In this document: positions 38,372 through 46,630 of the stretch, one piece after another
Layout of the letters: the number at the start of each line of letters is the position of its first letter
Position numbering within the stretch: position 1 is the stretch's first letter
From: Asticcacaulis currens
GTDB lineage: Bacteria; Pseudomonadota; Alphaproteobacteria; Caulobacterales; Caulobacteraceae
Assembly (NCBI RefSeq): GCF_028550395.1
Contig: NZ_JAQQKW010000001.1
Span: 434,001-498,000, forward strand
Direction of reading: 5' to 3'
Length of the DNA stretch: 64,000 nucleotides
Translations under genes and position numbers: made by a program
The notes under the pieces: generated by a model
What the model was told of the DNA's origin: nothing
Databases searched by the model: none
Seen by the model: the letters and a program-made list of their open reading frames with translations, nothing else

Positions 38372-41300
38372 TCGCCCTCCTCGGTCGCAGGGTCCGCGTC
38401 ACGGTCGCCCAGGACGTGCCATTCATAGAGGCGTGCCAGCTGGTCGTAATCGCCACCGCGCTCCAGCCGATATTGTGGAGCGCGCCAGGACAGATAGCCC
38501 TGTTTTGGATCTTCGTATTGCATAAGGCGGGTTTTAAGCCGCTTCAGAGCGCGTTCAGCCATCTCATCCGCACTCAGCGGGTTCTTTTTATCGAAAACCA
38601 CCCGAGGCCTAACGACATCCTGTCCTAACCGTACGTAGATAAGCTCCCTAAGACCCTTTTCACGATGCAAGGCCTCAAACCCGCCAAAGGTGCCGTATTT
38701 CAATATGGCAGCCGTGAGGGTGAGCTGCGGGTAGAAGCCTGCGATCACTGCCTTAGGCGAGGGGGGTTGACCCGTTTTGAAGTCAATTACGTCCACACCG
38801 CGCTCGTGTATCTCTACCCGATCAGCCTTGGCGGTCAACGTGAACGCGCCCCGCGGCAAGTCAATCGTCAGGCTGCCGGACTGTTCGATCAAAAGACGGG
38901 GACGCCCCACGCGCCGCTCGGTTTCAAAGGCCACATATTCGCGTGCAAGCAAAGAAAACAGCGGGCGTTGCAGGGCCAGTTGAGCCTCGCTGAGATTTTC
39001 AGCGCGCAATTGCGCCTCTAACAGATCGCAAAAGGCCTTTATCCCGGCTTCGCCCAGCGGCATATCGTCGGCAGCGAAGGCTTCGGCAACGGCGTGTATG
39101 GCCGTGCCACGGCGCAAGGCTTCAAACGGTTCATTGGGCCGATCAAGCGGTTTAAGGCGCAACACATAACGGGCATAGACCGCATACGGGTCACGTTCCA
39201 GCATCTCAACCTGGGTCACCGGCAGTTGCAGTGGGCGGGCTTCAACCGGGGGGGCAGGTTGTGGACGGGTCGCTGGCTTGAGAGCTTCCGGGACTAAAGT
39301 TAAAGGGCCATCCATGCGTCTGGCCCAATCGAGCCAATGGGGCTGGGTTGGCAGATGTTCTCCGGCACCGGTCGTCAGGGTTTCCAGTCGCCACAGCCAG
39401 CGCGATTTGACCTGCGGCTCGCCTTCCCGGCGCTGACGCGTTACCATCCAAACCTCTGGCTGGCTGGCGCCTTGTACAAAGTCGTGCGCCGACAGGCCGG
39501 TGCGACGTTCAGGTGACGGCAGACCGAGCGCCTTTCGCATGGGGCGGGAGAGAAAAGGATCTATCTCCGCAGCCTGCGGCCAAACCCCTTCCTCCAGGCC
39601 AGCGAGGATCAACCGGTCAGCCGAAAACATGCGTGCTTCAATGGCGCCCAACACTGTCAAACGCGGATGGGTGTAGCCACCGGTGCGCACCGTGCAGGTG
39701 CGCAATGCGCGCCTTAAGATGTCGACGAAGACCTGATCATCCTCAACTCTGAAATCGCGCCCCTCGGTGATGAGATCAGCTAACAGCGCTGAAGCGGCGG
39801 CCCCGGCTGCACCGCTCCACAAGGCCTCACCCTCGTGTGTACCTAAGGCTTCGGCCCACTGAGTGAGGGCACGCACATAATCGGACAGGTCTGTCTTTTG
39901 AGCGGTCCAGATAGTGTGCGTTTGGATATAGTCTTGCCACAGTGCAGCGGCTTCAAAGGCCTCTGCCTTGGTAAGACGGCTCAGAACTTCGTCGGCATCT
40001 CGCGGTTTGGCACCACGCAAGCCTTTGATTTCCAGAGTATTTATTTCTCTTTTTTCGGCGAAGCGAGACAGCGGATGTTTCAGTAAAGACAGAAGTCTCA
40101 CCGCGTCGAAGGGTTCCAGAACGAGATCAAGCAGACTGTGCAGGAAGCGTCCGACCGGACTATGGACGAGGGCGTCCCCCGCTGAAGAGTCGGGCCTTAG
40201 TCCCCAACGCGACAGACGCGCCGTCACCCGCCGTGACAGGGTGATATCAGGCGTAACAAGGGCGGCGGTCTGGCCGGGTCGTTCCAGAGCCTCGCGCATC
40301 AAAAGCGCAATGACGGCGGCGACCTCCTCATCATTGCGGCCCTCAATGTGGGTTAGCCCGCTTAAGCCATCCCGGATGGCGTCTTCAGATCCGGCCTTTA
40401 GGGCGGCGATCTGGGTGCGCCAATCCTTAGTCGCTTCGGCAGGGCGTAGCGCCTCATTGAGCACCCGTCGGCGCGCATGGCGGGCGCGATCGGCTTCAAT
40501 GGACGCAGGCCAGGTTCTCACATCCTGGCGAGTGACGCGATGCCGGTCGAGCAGGGACTTCATGGCGCCCTGAGGATGTGAATCACCCACCTGTTCCCAG
40601 ACCTCTTCGGCCAGTGACAGGTCAAGGCCGGGGAGAACGACTGCGCCTTGCTCGAACCTCGAAACAAGTCCCATTAATCGGGCAGTGGCAGGGGTTGTGC
40701 CGGTGGTGCCGGCCACGATAACTGGATGTGTCGGCGGGGTCTTTTCCCATTGGTCGCCCAGGCGATGGATCAGCGTTACGAGCCTCTGGCTCGGATCCAT
40801 CATGTCGAGCTCCGCCAGACGTTTGGGCCACAGATCAACAGCAATCGCCAGAAACCGTGCCGACACCTGCCAGTGTTCGGCCAGGGCCCCTAGCCCTTCG
40901 TGTAACAGATCCGGGTCATGGACAAGACGGTCCAGTCTCTCAGAGGCATCGACCTCTTCCAGTGCCAGGGAATCAAAAAATTTCGCTAATGAATCAGCGA
41001 GTTCTAACGCGGTCCGAGCGTTGAGGGCGACATCACTTTCGTAGTGCGCCTTGATAAGTTTCGCAAGCTCAAAGCGGCGCCGCGTGGACGAAAGCGCGGG
41101 CGGGAGGTCAAGGCCCAGATGCTCAAGATCAAAGGGGGGTTCACCCTCTTCAAGATCACCCAGAGCACGCACCTGAGGCAGAAGGAGTGCTTTGGCGCGG
41201 CACTGGTCCGTAAAGGCGTGCGCCATTTGGCGCGCACCGCGGCGGGTGGGGGTGAGGATGAGCGCGTGTGGTAGCTCTTCGCCGAGTACTTCACAAAGGC

Positions 41301-41388
41301 CTCTTGCCAGGTCGTCCAGAAACGGCCGTCCCGACGCAATGGAGTACCAGCGTGGAGCGGGCGTGACAAAGAGGTCGCGGCTTTTCAT
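38368..41388 (-). CDS. addB: Double-strand break repair protein AddB
   Basis: AddB is the second nuclease subunit of AddAB. The 1006-residue protein is of the shorter alphaproteobacterial type. It has a degenerate helicase N-terminal half (LILTPTRRGARQMAHAF) that lacks a clear Walker A, and a C-terminal nuclease domain with LRRGTAIHAVAEAFAADD, KADRVEIHERGVDVIDFKTG (D-x-K nuclease motif). It lacks the obvious four-Cys iron-sulfur cluster of the Bacillus AddB. 4-base overlaps with murU and addA show tight translational coupling. Confidence 0.95.
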   Translation of the reverse strand: MKSRDLFVTPAPRWYSIASGRPFLDDLARGLCEVLGEELPHALILTPTRRGARQMAHAFTDQCRAKALLLPQVRALGDLEEGEPPFDLEHLGLDLPPALSSTRRRFELAKLIKAHYESDVALNARTALELADSLAKFFDSLALEEVDASERLDRLVHDPDLLHEGLGALAEHWQVSARFLAIAVDLWPKRLAELDMMDPSQRLVTLIHRLGDQWEKTPPTHPVIVAGTTGTTPATARLMGLVSRFEQGAVVLPGLDLSLAEEVWEQVGDSHPQGAMKSLLDRHRVTRQDVRTWPASIEADRARHARRRVLNEALRPAEATKDWRTQIAALKAGSEDAIRDGLSGLTHIEGRNDEEVAAVIALLMREALERPGQTAALVTPDITLSRRVTARLSRWGLRPDSSAGDALVHSPVGRFLHSLLDLVLEPFDAVRLLSLLKHPLSRFAEKREINTLEIKGLRGAKPRDADEVLSRLTKAEAFEAAALWQDYIQTHTIWTAQKTDLSDYVRALTQWAEALGTHEGEALWSGAAGAAASALLADLITEGRDFRVEDDQVFVDILRRALRTCTVRTGGYTHPRLTVLGAIEARMFSADRLILAGLEEGVWPQAAEIDPFLSRPMRKALGLPSPERRTGLSAHDFVQGASQPEVWMVTRQRREGEPQVKSRWLWRLETLTTGAGEHLPTQPHWLDWARRMDGPLTLVPEALKPATRPQPAPPVEARPLQLPVTQVEMLERDPYAVYARYVLRLKPLDRPNEPFEALRRGTAIHAVAEAFAADDMPLGEAGIKAFCDLLEAQLRAENLSEAQLALQRPLFSLLAREYVAFETERRVGRPRLLIEQSGSLTIDLPRGAFTLTAKADRVEIHERGVDVIDFKTGQPPSPKAVIAGFYPQLTLTAAILKYGTFGGFEALHREKGLRELIYVRLGQDVVRPRVVFDKKNPLSADEMAERALKRLKTRLMQYEDPKQGYLSWRAPQYRLERGGDYDQLARLYEWHVLGDRDADPATEEGE

Positions 41389-42104
41389 GTCCGTTTTAAT
41401 CGCGCTTGCGCGGCATCAAGAGCGGCGGGGTCACCGACATGCATCCAGTCGCCCTGCATCCGCTTCCCAAATAGCCGGCCGGCTGTCGCCTTCTGACGCC
41501 AGATAGGCGTGAGCGAAAAAGCCTCCTCAGCGACCTCAGCCACGATGTCAGGATGGGTGATGTGCACGCCCATGTAGTTGAAAGGGGCCGACATAGCCTG
41601 ACCACGGAAGCTTAAGCGCTGATCATCAGCCAGGAAGAAGTCGCCGGCCCCGTCAAAGCCACTGGAACGGTTCATATCGGCAAGGAGAAGGAGGGCATCC
41701 ATGTTTTGCGGCTGCCACTGGACAAGCATGTCGGCAATAGCACGATCCTGGTTCTCATCCTCAATCCACACACTGTCAATATTAGCGACCAAGACCGGAT
41801 CATCGCTCAGGAGCGGACGTGCTTTTTTAAGTCCGCCGCCGGTTTCCAGAAGCTTCTCGCGTTCATCGGAAATGATGATCTCGACATCGCTGCGGCATTT
41901 AAGGTGAGCCTCCAGCCGGTCGGCGAAATAGTGGACATTGACCACAAAGCGTTCGACACCCGCGCTTTTCAGCCGGTCGATCATATGGTCGATCAGGGTG
42001 CGCCCCCCCACTTCGACCAGTGCCTTGGGCCGGTCATCGGTCAGCGGCCGCATCCGCGTGCCCAGCCCTGCGGCTAACACCATTGCGGTTTTAATCTGTG
42101 TCAT
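41385..42104 (-). CDS. murU: N-acetylmuramate-1-phosphate uridylyltransferase
   Basis: MurU converts MurNAc-1-phosphate and UTP to UDP-MurNAc in the recycling route that bypasses fosfomycin-sensitive MurA. The 239-residue nucleotidyltransferase opens with AMVLAAGLGTRMRPLTDDRPKAL (sugar-nucleotide signature GxGxRxxPxT...K) and has ETGGGLKKARPLL and a C-terminal MQGDWMHVGDPAALDAA. Function is assigned from the adjacent amgK, overlapped by 4 bases, as in Pseudomonas and Caulobacter. Confidence 0.92.
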   Translation of the reverse strand: MTQIKTAMVLAAGLGTRMRPLTDDRPKALVEVGGRTLIDHMIDRLKSAGVERFVVNVHYFADRLEAHLKCRSDVEIIISDEREKLLETGGGLKKARPLLSDDPVLVANIDSVWIEDENQDRAIADMLVQWQPQNMDALLLLADMNRSSGFDGAGDFFLADDQRLSFRGQAMSAPFNYMGVHITHPDIVAEVAEEAFSLTPIWRQKATAGRLFGKRMQGDWMHVGDPAALDAAQARLKRT

Positions 42105-43174
42105 GCGATGCGATTCCCCAGACCGTGGGCCATAAACCAGTTCCGCACCCCCGCCAGTGCGGGTGCCGTGAGATTACGCCCCAGATGTCGCCACATGCGC
42201 GGCATGAAGGCCTCATAGCGGGGCTTTTTATCGCGCGTCACCAAACGGGAGAAGACACCCAGAATACGCGCCTGATTGAGCGCCGCCAGCGCCGTGTAGA
42301 GCCGCATAAAGGCCTCGCGGTTCTGTTCGGGGCGCAGGCTGAAATAGTGGTCGAGACAAAGCGCCTCCACCTCAGGTGACACATCGCGGCGCGCGTCCTG
42401 CAACAGCGAATGCAGGTCCCAGGCCGGATGCGCCTTAAGGCAGTCCTGAAAATCAATCAGGCCGACGCGCGCCACGCCCTCACGATCCCCCAGCCACAAG
42501 AGGTTCTCGGCGTGGTAATCGCGGTGGATGAAGACGCTGGCTCCGGCCTCGGCTTCGGCGCGCAAGGGGGCCCACAGCCCGTCCCAATCGGCGCGCGCCT
42601 GTTCGGAAAAGCGCAAGCCGGGATCATACTGCGGCAGCCATTCCAGAAATAGGTCTGCCCCGGTTTTCAGCGCCAGCGCGTCATAGGTGAGCAGTGGCCA
42701 GTCGCCGACAGTGGAGGGGGGCGAAACCTCATGTAGCCTGGCCAGGACAGACACCGCCGAAAGGTACAAGGGCGCTTCATGTTCGCCCTCTTCAATCAGA
42801 CGGGCGAAAAGCGCATTGCCCAGGTCTTCATGCAGAATGAGGCCGTTTTCCATGTCGCTTTCGTAGATGGCCGGTGCTGAAAATCCCTGTGCGCGCAGAT
42901 AGGTGGCGGCCCCCACAAAGGCTGTCAGATTTCCTGCAGACAGACGGGTCTGAGCAAAATAGCCAAGGCGTTGACGTTCCTCTGAATTTGCATCTGGCGG
43001 GCAGGGGAGAGCGCCCGTCGGTGGCTGATCCATAAGCATCAGGGTTGTGCCGTCTGTCCGTGTCAGCCGCTCATAACGCCGCGTCGAGGCGTCACCAGGA
43101 AGGGGGTGGCGCTTTGCTTCGGTAAGGCCCGCCCGTTGAAGAAAACGAACTCGGAGGTCTTCACGGTCAGTCAT
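42101..43174 (-). CDS. amgK: Anomeric N-acetylmuramate/N-acetylglucosamine kinase
   Basis: AmgK phosphorylates recycled cell-wall sugars at C1, feeding MurU. The 357-residue protein has an aminoglycoside-phosphotransferase/choline-kinase fold: PLPGDASTRRYERL, LILHEDLGNALFARL, catalytic loop FIHRDYHAENLLWLGDRE and metal-binding VGLIDFQDCLKAHPAWDL. It lies 21 bases after tsaE and overlaps murU by 4 bases. Confidence 0.93.
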   Translation of the reverse strand: MTDREDLRVRFLQRAGLTEAKRHPLPGDASTRRYERLTRTDGTTLMLMDQPPTGALPCPPDANSEERQRLGYFAQTRLSAGNLTAFVGAATYLRAQGFSAPAIYESDMENGLILHEDLGNALFARLIEEGEHEAPLYLSAVSVLARLHEVSPPSTVGDWPLLTYDALALKTGADLFLEWLPQYDPGLRFSEQARADWDGLWAPLRAEAEAGASVFIHRDYHAENLLWLGDREGVARVGLIDFQDCLKAHPAWDLHSLLQDARRDVSPEVEALCLDHYFSLRPEQNREAFMRLYTALAALNQARILGVFSRLVTRDKKPRYEAFMPRMWRHLGRNLTAPALAGVRNWFMAHGLGNRIA

Positions 43175-43195
43175 GCGAACTTTCAGGCTAAGGTC

Positions 43196-43627
43196 TTACG
43201 AAAGGGGCCGTTCAAGCGTCACGCGTCGGCCCGTATCTTCTTCTTTTAGGCGCACGATCCATGGCGCGTCAAAGGCGAATTGTCCCAACCTCTGGGGCCA
43301 TTCGATGAGACACAGATGCGTTTCGACTAACTCAAAGAGGCCGATCTCATACACCTCTTCCGGATCTGTCAGGCGGTATAAATCGAAATGCGCCACATCG
43401 AGTTCGCGGCCCTCGTAGGTTTGAACGAGCGTGAAGGTCGGCGAGGGCACATCTTCGTCAGGCGTCGTCAGAGACCTGATCAAACCTCGCGCCAGCGTCG
43501 ATTTTCCGGCCCCAAGATCCCCCAAAAGATAGACAACATCGCCAGATTTAAGCTGTGTGGCAAGCCACGCGCCCCAGTCGGCTGTGGCCGCGTCGTCAGC
43601 CAGAAAACAATCATCAGAAAAGCTCAT
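43196..43627 (-). CDS. tsaE: tRNA N6-threonylcarbamoyladenosine modification ATPase TsaE
   Basis: TsaE is the ATPase of the TsaBDE complex making t6A37 on ANN-decoding tRNAs. The 143-residue protein has Walker A LLGDLGAGKSTLARGLIRSL, SPTFTLVQTYEGRELDVAHFD (conserved H-x-D-Y/L-R region) and LIEWPQRLG. Its ATG overlaps the stop of the upstream acyltransferase (ATGA). tsaB and tsaD are not in this window. Confidence 0.96.
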   Translation of the reverse strand: MSFSDDCFLADDAATADWGAWLATQLKSGDVVYLLGDLGAGKSTLARGLIRSLTTPDEDVPSPTFTLVQTYEGRELDVAHFDLYRLTDPEEVYEIGLFELVETHLCLIEWPQRLGQFAFDAPWIVRLKEEDTGRRVTLERPLS

Positions 43628-44466
43628 AGGGCAGGCAGGTCCGGATCAAACGGGAGTTGCCGTTCGATATAAGCCTTCAGGCGCTCACACAACAGACCCA
43701 CTTCGCCCTGAAGCTGTTCGGAAGAGATGACGGGCCCTACCGTCACATCGAAGCGTTTGCCGGCCTTATTCAAGAACTCATGAAACAAGGTGATGTCGCG
43801 AAGTTCCTGCGAGAAGCGATTGAAGCTGTGAAACCAAATCGAGTTTGGGCCCGATAGGTGCACGGGGACGAGTGGCGCATCATATTTTTGAGCCAAAGAC
43901 AAGGCGGTCGTTTGCCAGGCAGGATCGCTGAGTTGTCCGTCCGGGCCTCTCCGCGCCAGACGCCCGGCCGGAAACAGAACGACGCATTTTTCCGCTTCGA
44001 ATGCGCAACGGGCTGAACTGAGTGTGATGCGGGTCTTTTCCCGAGTGCGCTTTGCTTCCACCCATTCGACTGGGATCAGCACCTCAGAAAAACGCGGATT
44101 GACCCGTAGCGCATCAGCATTCGCGAAAAAAATGATATCTGATCTTACACGACGTAGAAGGTCATAGACGGCAATGCCATCAGCGATTCCTGTTGGATGG
44201 TTGCAGATAACGACGCAGCGCCCTGTCTTTGGAATGCGCTCACTCCCTCGGGCCTTGAGGACGAGCGATAAGAGTTGTGAGATGTAGTCCAGCGCCTCTG
44301 GCCCGGAGAGATCCGCCACAGCCTTAGCCATATCCACGGCCCGCTTGTATCCGAGAAGGCCATAAAGGGCTGGCCGAACCAAAGGCCAGACAATTGAAGA
44401 GGCGAAACCTGGGGCGCGTTCGATAATGAGTTCTTCGACAATGTTACGCGGCTTTGGTAGCGCCAT
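43624..44466 (-). CDS. Lysophospholipid acyltransferase family protein
   Basis: From ATG 44466 (MALPKPRNIV) the protein is about 280 residues. The PlsC-type block CVVICNHPTGIADGIAVYD contains the catalytic His, though the Asp is at H-x5-D rather than the usual H-x4-D, as in the hemolysin/OlsA-like branch. VVLFPAGRLARRGPDG matches the FPEG motif with Ala for Glu, and APLVPVHLSGPNS the fourth block. It would acylate a lysophospholipid or ornithine lipid at the inner membrane; substrate unknown. First gene of the leftward operon; an in-frame start at 44511 has no better support. Confidence 0.88.
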   Translation of the reverse strand: MALPKPRNIVEELIIERAPGFASSIVWPLVRPALYGLLGYKRAVDMAKAVADLSGPEALDYISQLLSLVLKARGSERIPKTGRCVVICNHPTGIADGIAVYDLLRRVRSDIIFFANADALRVNPRFSEVLIPVEWVEAKRTREKTRITLSSARCAFEAEKCVVLFPAGRLARRGPDGQLSDPAWQTTALSLAQKYDAPLVPVHLSGPNSIWFHSFNRFSQELRDITLFHEFLNKAGKRFDVTVGPVISSEQLQGEVGLLCERLKAYIERQLPFDPDLPAL

Positions 44467-44530
44467 TTCGTCTTCCCTCCCCAGTATGCGTGGCTTTCGC
44501 GGTGCCCGCATTCTTGCTAAGCCTCACCTT

Positions 44531-44671
44531 ATGACTGCTTCGCATGCCCCGAAACCATCATCCAAAAGTCAGGATTCCCGCCGCTTAAAGGCGCGGGGCC
44601 CTTATCTCTGGCTGTGGTTTGCGGCCCTCACCGGCATCATATTCGCTCTTGTGGCCTTGTCATGGGGCTGA
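44531..44671 (+). CDS. Possible small single-span membrane protein
   Basis: A 46-residue frame begins MTASHAPKPSSKSQ, has a basic stretch and one clear C-terminal helix LWLWFAALTGIIFALVALSW. It is divergent from the acyltransferase. The Shine-Dalgarno sequence is weak, so the call rests on the membrane helix and the position between divergent genes. No family recognised. Confidence 0.4.
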   Translation: MTASHAPKPSSKSQDSRRLKARGPYLWLWFAALTGIIFALVALSWG

Positions 44672-44747
44672 ATCTGTTAACCAAACCCTTAACAGAAGGC
44701 GCATAACGCGCGTATAGTCATCGGGTTCGAGAGGGGCTGAGCGCCGG

Positions 44748-45506
44748 ATGACCAGAAAGCACATACTCTACGCTATAATTTTCCTGATCGTGGCCGCTGT
44801 GCTGAGTATTGCCGGCTACTGGCTCTACTGGGATAATTTTGTGCGCTGGCAGCCCGTTACGATCACGCAAAAGCAGAAAGATATTCAGGAACTTCTGGAA
44901 TCGTCGGGCTATGCGGCTTCGGGTAAGGAGGGCCCTGAAATCTGGGTCATCACCTATCGCAATTGCGCCACCTGCAAGGTATGGGAAGATCAGGAGCTCC
45001 CGAAGTTTGAGGCGGCCTCTGCCGACATCCGCATCGTGCCCTTTGCCCCGATGGACGTCGAGGGCAAGGTGACGACCACCGCGTCTGAGCGGTCGACCAT
45101 CGCTGAGATTTGGCTTAACCGTTCCTATCCTCTCTATAAGCAATGGCGGGCGGCAAATGAAGAGGCGTGGCAACCGACCTTCCGTGCTGCCGACGGCGAT
45201 CTTGCGCGTTCGGCGGTGGTACAGGCGAGCCGTGATTTCATTGCGAAGCTTGAACCGCTGCTGGGCGATAACGGCGTGCAGATCCGATATCCACTGGTCA
45301 TCTGGCGTGACGGCACCCAACATATCCGCGTCTGCGCCTGCTCGGATGAACGCATGTACCACTATGTGCGCGACGACCTTCACGCGCCGTCAAAGGTTGA
45401 GGCCGCTGCTCCTCAGGCTTTAAAAATCGAGGCCACCGCCACGGCTGCCGCTGAAACCGTAGCGAGCGATAGCGCGGCTACCAATTATGGCCCGGACAGC
45501 CGCTAA
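44748..45506 (+). CDS. Membrane-anchored thioredoxin-like protein with CATC motif
   Basis: The 252-residue protein has one N-terminal helix (IIFLIVAAVLSIAGYWLYW) and a periplasmic part. VITYRNCATCKVWEDQELP puts a CxxC (CATC) after a beta strand and before a helix, as in thioredoxin folds, and RYPLVIWRDG may supply the cis-Pro loop. The C-terminal 50 residues are Ala/Thr-rich and probably disordered. A role in periplasmic thiol chemistry is inference; I know no named family. The Rhs fragment begins 9 bases after its stop, marking the left edge of the accessory island. Confidence 0.7.
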   Translation: MTRKHILYAIIFLIVAAVLSIAGYWLYWDNFVRWQPVTITQKQKDIQELLESSGYAASGKEGPEIWVITYRNCATCKVWEDQELPKFEAASADIRIVPFAPMDVEGKVTTTASERSTIAEIWLNRSYPLYKQWRAANEEAWQPTFRAADGDLARSAVVQASRDFIAKLEPLLGDNGVQIRYPLVIWRDGTQHIRVCACSDERMYHYVRDDLHAPSKVEAAAPQALKIEATATAAAETVASDSAATNYGPDSR

Positions 45507-45514
45507 TTTTCTAA

Positions 45515-46225
45515 TCTTGCAGGTACGATCAAGTCTGGGTCCGCTTTTTACAAACCGACCCCATAGGATCAAAAGATGACCTGAACCTGTATGGATACAC
45601 GGGGGGTGATCCTGTAAATAAAAGCGATCCAGCCGGGACTTGCGGTCGTGATAAGACTACCCCGTGCCAGCCTTCTACAGTTCCACCATCCGGGCGAGGC
45701 TATCAACCTCCGCCTCCAGTTGACGCCAATTTGGCGTCAGGACAGACGTTTATCATTGGCGCCTCGGCGGGAGCGTCTAGGGGTGTTGCCGAAGGTAGCT
45801 TTAGTATGGGCGTGGCTTTCGACACTAAGGGTAACGCCGGAATTATTGTGGAGGGCGCTACGGCGGCAGGGGCGTCTACTCCAGGACCGGGGGTGACTTT
45901 GTATGGAACTGCGGCAAACGGCCTTATGAAAGATCAAGCCGGTGCGTTTTCGACTACAAATCTCAAGGGCGGCGTTATTGGAATAACGAGTGCAAGCGGG
46001 ACGAGCGATGGTAAAATTGTGAATTCCGCAACAGTTTCTATCGGCGACGTGGGTCTTGGTGCGACTAAAGGTGCTAGTTATTCCATAGTCGACGTTGCAA
46101 CAGGTGGTAAAGCATCGCCTCCGACATCTCCTTGCACCGGTCGTTCTTGTCTGGCCCCAGATGCTATTCCAGCCGTCGTACCCTCGGCAGGTTGCACGGG
46201 TCGATCTTGTACAGCTATACAATAG
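45515..46225 (+). pseudogene. Displaced Rhs C-terminal tip with a Gly-rich C-terminal domain
   Basis: The open frame has no start codon in the Rhs part. It begins RYDQVWVRFLQTDPIGSKDD and continues LYGYTGGDPVNKSDPAGT, the conserved end of the Rhs cage core, then a variable domain of about 190 residues. That domain is Gly/Ala-rich beta-type (FSMGVAFDTKGNAGIIVEG) and ends with two CTGRSC motifs. The sequence around 45524-45546 reads DPSLGRF if one base is restored and one removed, so compensating indels may be present. The Rhs shell upstream is missing. It could be an orphan effector module that waits for recombination, or simply debris. A small membrane protein gene follows 9 bases later. Confidence 0.7.
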
Positions 46226-46234
46226 GGGTTCCAA

Positions 46235-46510
46235 ATGCGCGTCAGAATACTTTGGGTTTGCCGTTTTTTGATCGCATGCTTGGGAATCGCCGCGTTGAGT
46301 TGGTGGGTGAACATGACTAGATTCTTGAGCGCCAGAGGTATTCTTCATCCTACTTCTGTCTACACGCAGCCGTTCGATAATCACGGGACCACTGTTTATG
46401 TGACCGACGTGGAGCATGCTAAAGTCGTGTTTGGCCTCCCGGCAATTTTTCTGACTCTGGTCGCGCTTGAAGCTTTGTCCTCCTTTCTGTTTAAACAAAA
46501 GCGCGGATAA
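46235..46510 (+). CDS. Small two-helix membrane protein, candidate immunity protein
   Basis: The 91-residue protein has two hydrophobic helices (ILWVCRFLIACLGIAALSWW and VVFGLPAIFLTLVALEALS) joined by an extracytoplasmic loop with TTVYVTDVEHAK. A gggg site lies upstream of ATG 46235. Its place immediately after an Rhs variable tip is where immunity genes sit in polymorphic toxin systems. No family is recognised; the immunity role is inference from position, low GC and topology. Confidence 0.6.
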   Translation: MRVRILWVCRFLIACLGIAALSWWVNMTRFLSARGILHPTSVYTQPFDNHGTTVYVTDVEHAKVVFGLPAIFLTLVALEALSSFLFKQKRG

Positions 46511-46630
46511 CGGTTCGAGACTTTACCGCTGTTTACGCATGCTGATGTAATTGGCGTCAGACAAGCTGCCGATCCGCCTGGCCTTAAAATCAGCGATACT
46601 GTTCAGCGCAAACCCCAAAGGAGGCGCGTT
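46511..46630 (+). mobile_element. Left end of an IS110-family element (non-coding part)
   Basis: The 120 bases between the membrane protein and the transposase are non-coding. In the IS110 group the region upstream of the recombinase encodes the bridge RNA, so part of one may lie here. Exact IS boundary cannot be set from one copy. Confidence 0.4.

Noticed and set aside
44681-44700. TTAACC...CTTAAC as a CtrA box before the CATC gene
   Set aside because: The full TTAA pair is spaced by 8 bases, one more than the consensus.
45737-46498. 253-codon minus-strand frame over the Rhs tip and membrane protein
   Set aside because: No ribosome site; it spans two plus-strand genes and its Cys/Arg/Thr-rich sequence resembles no protein.
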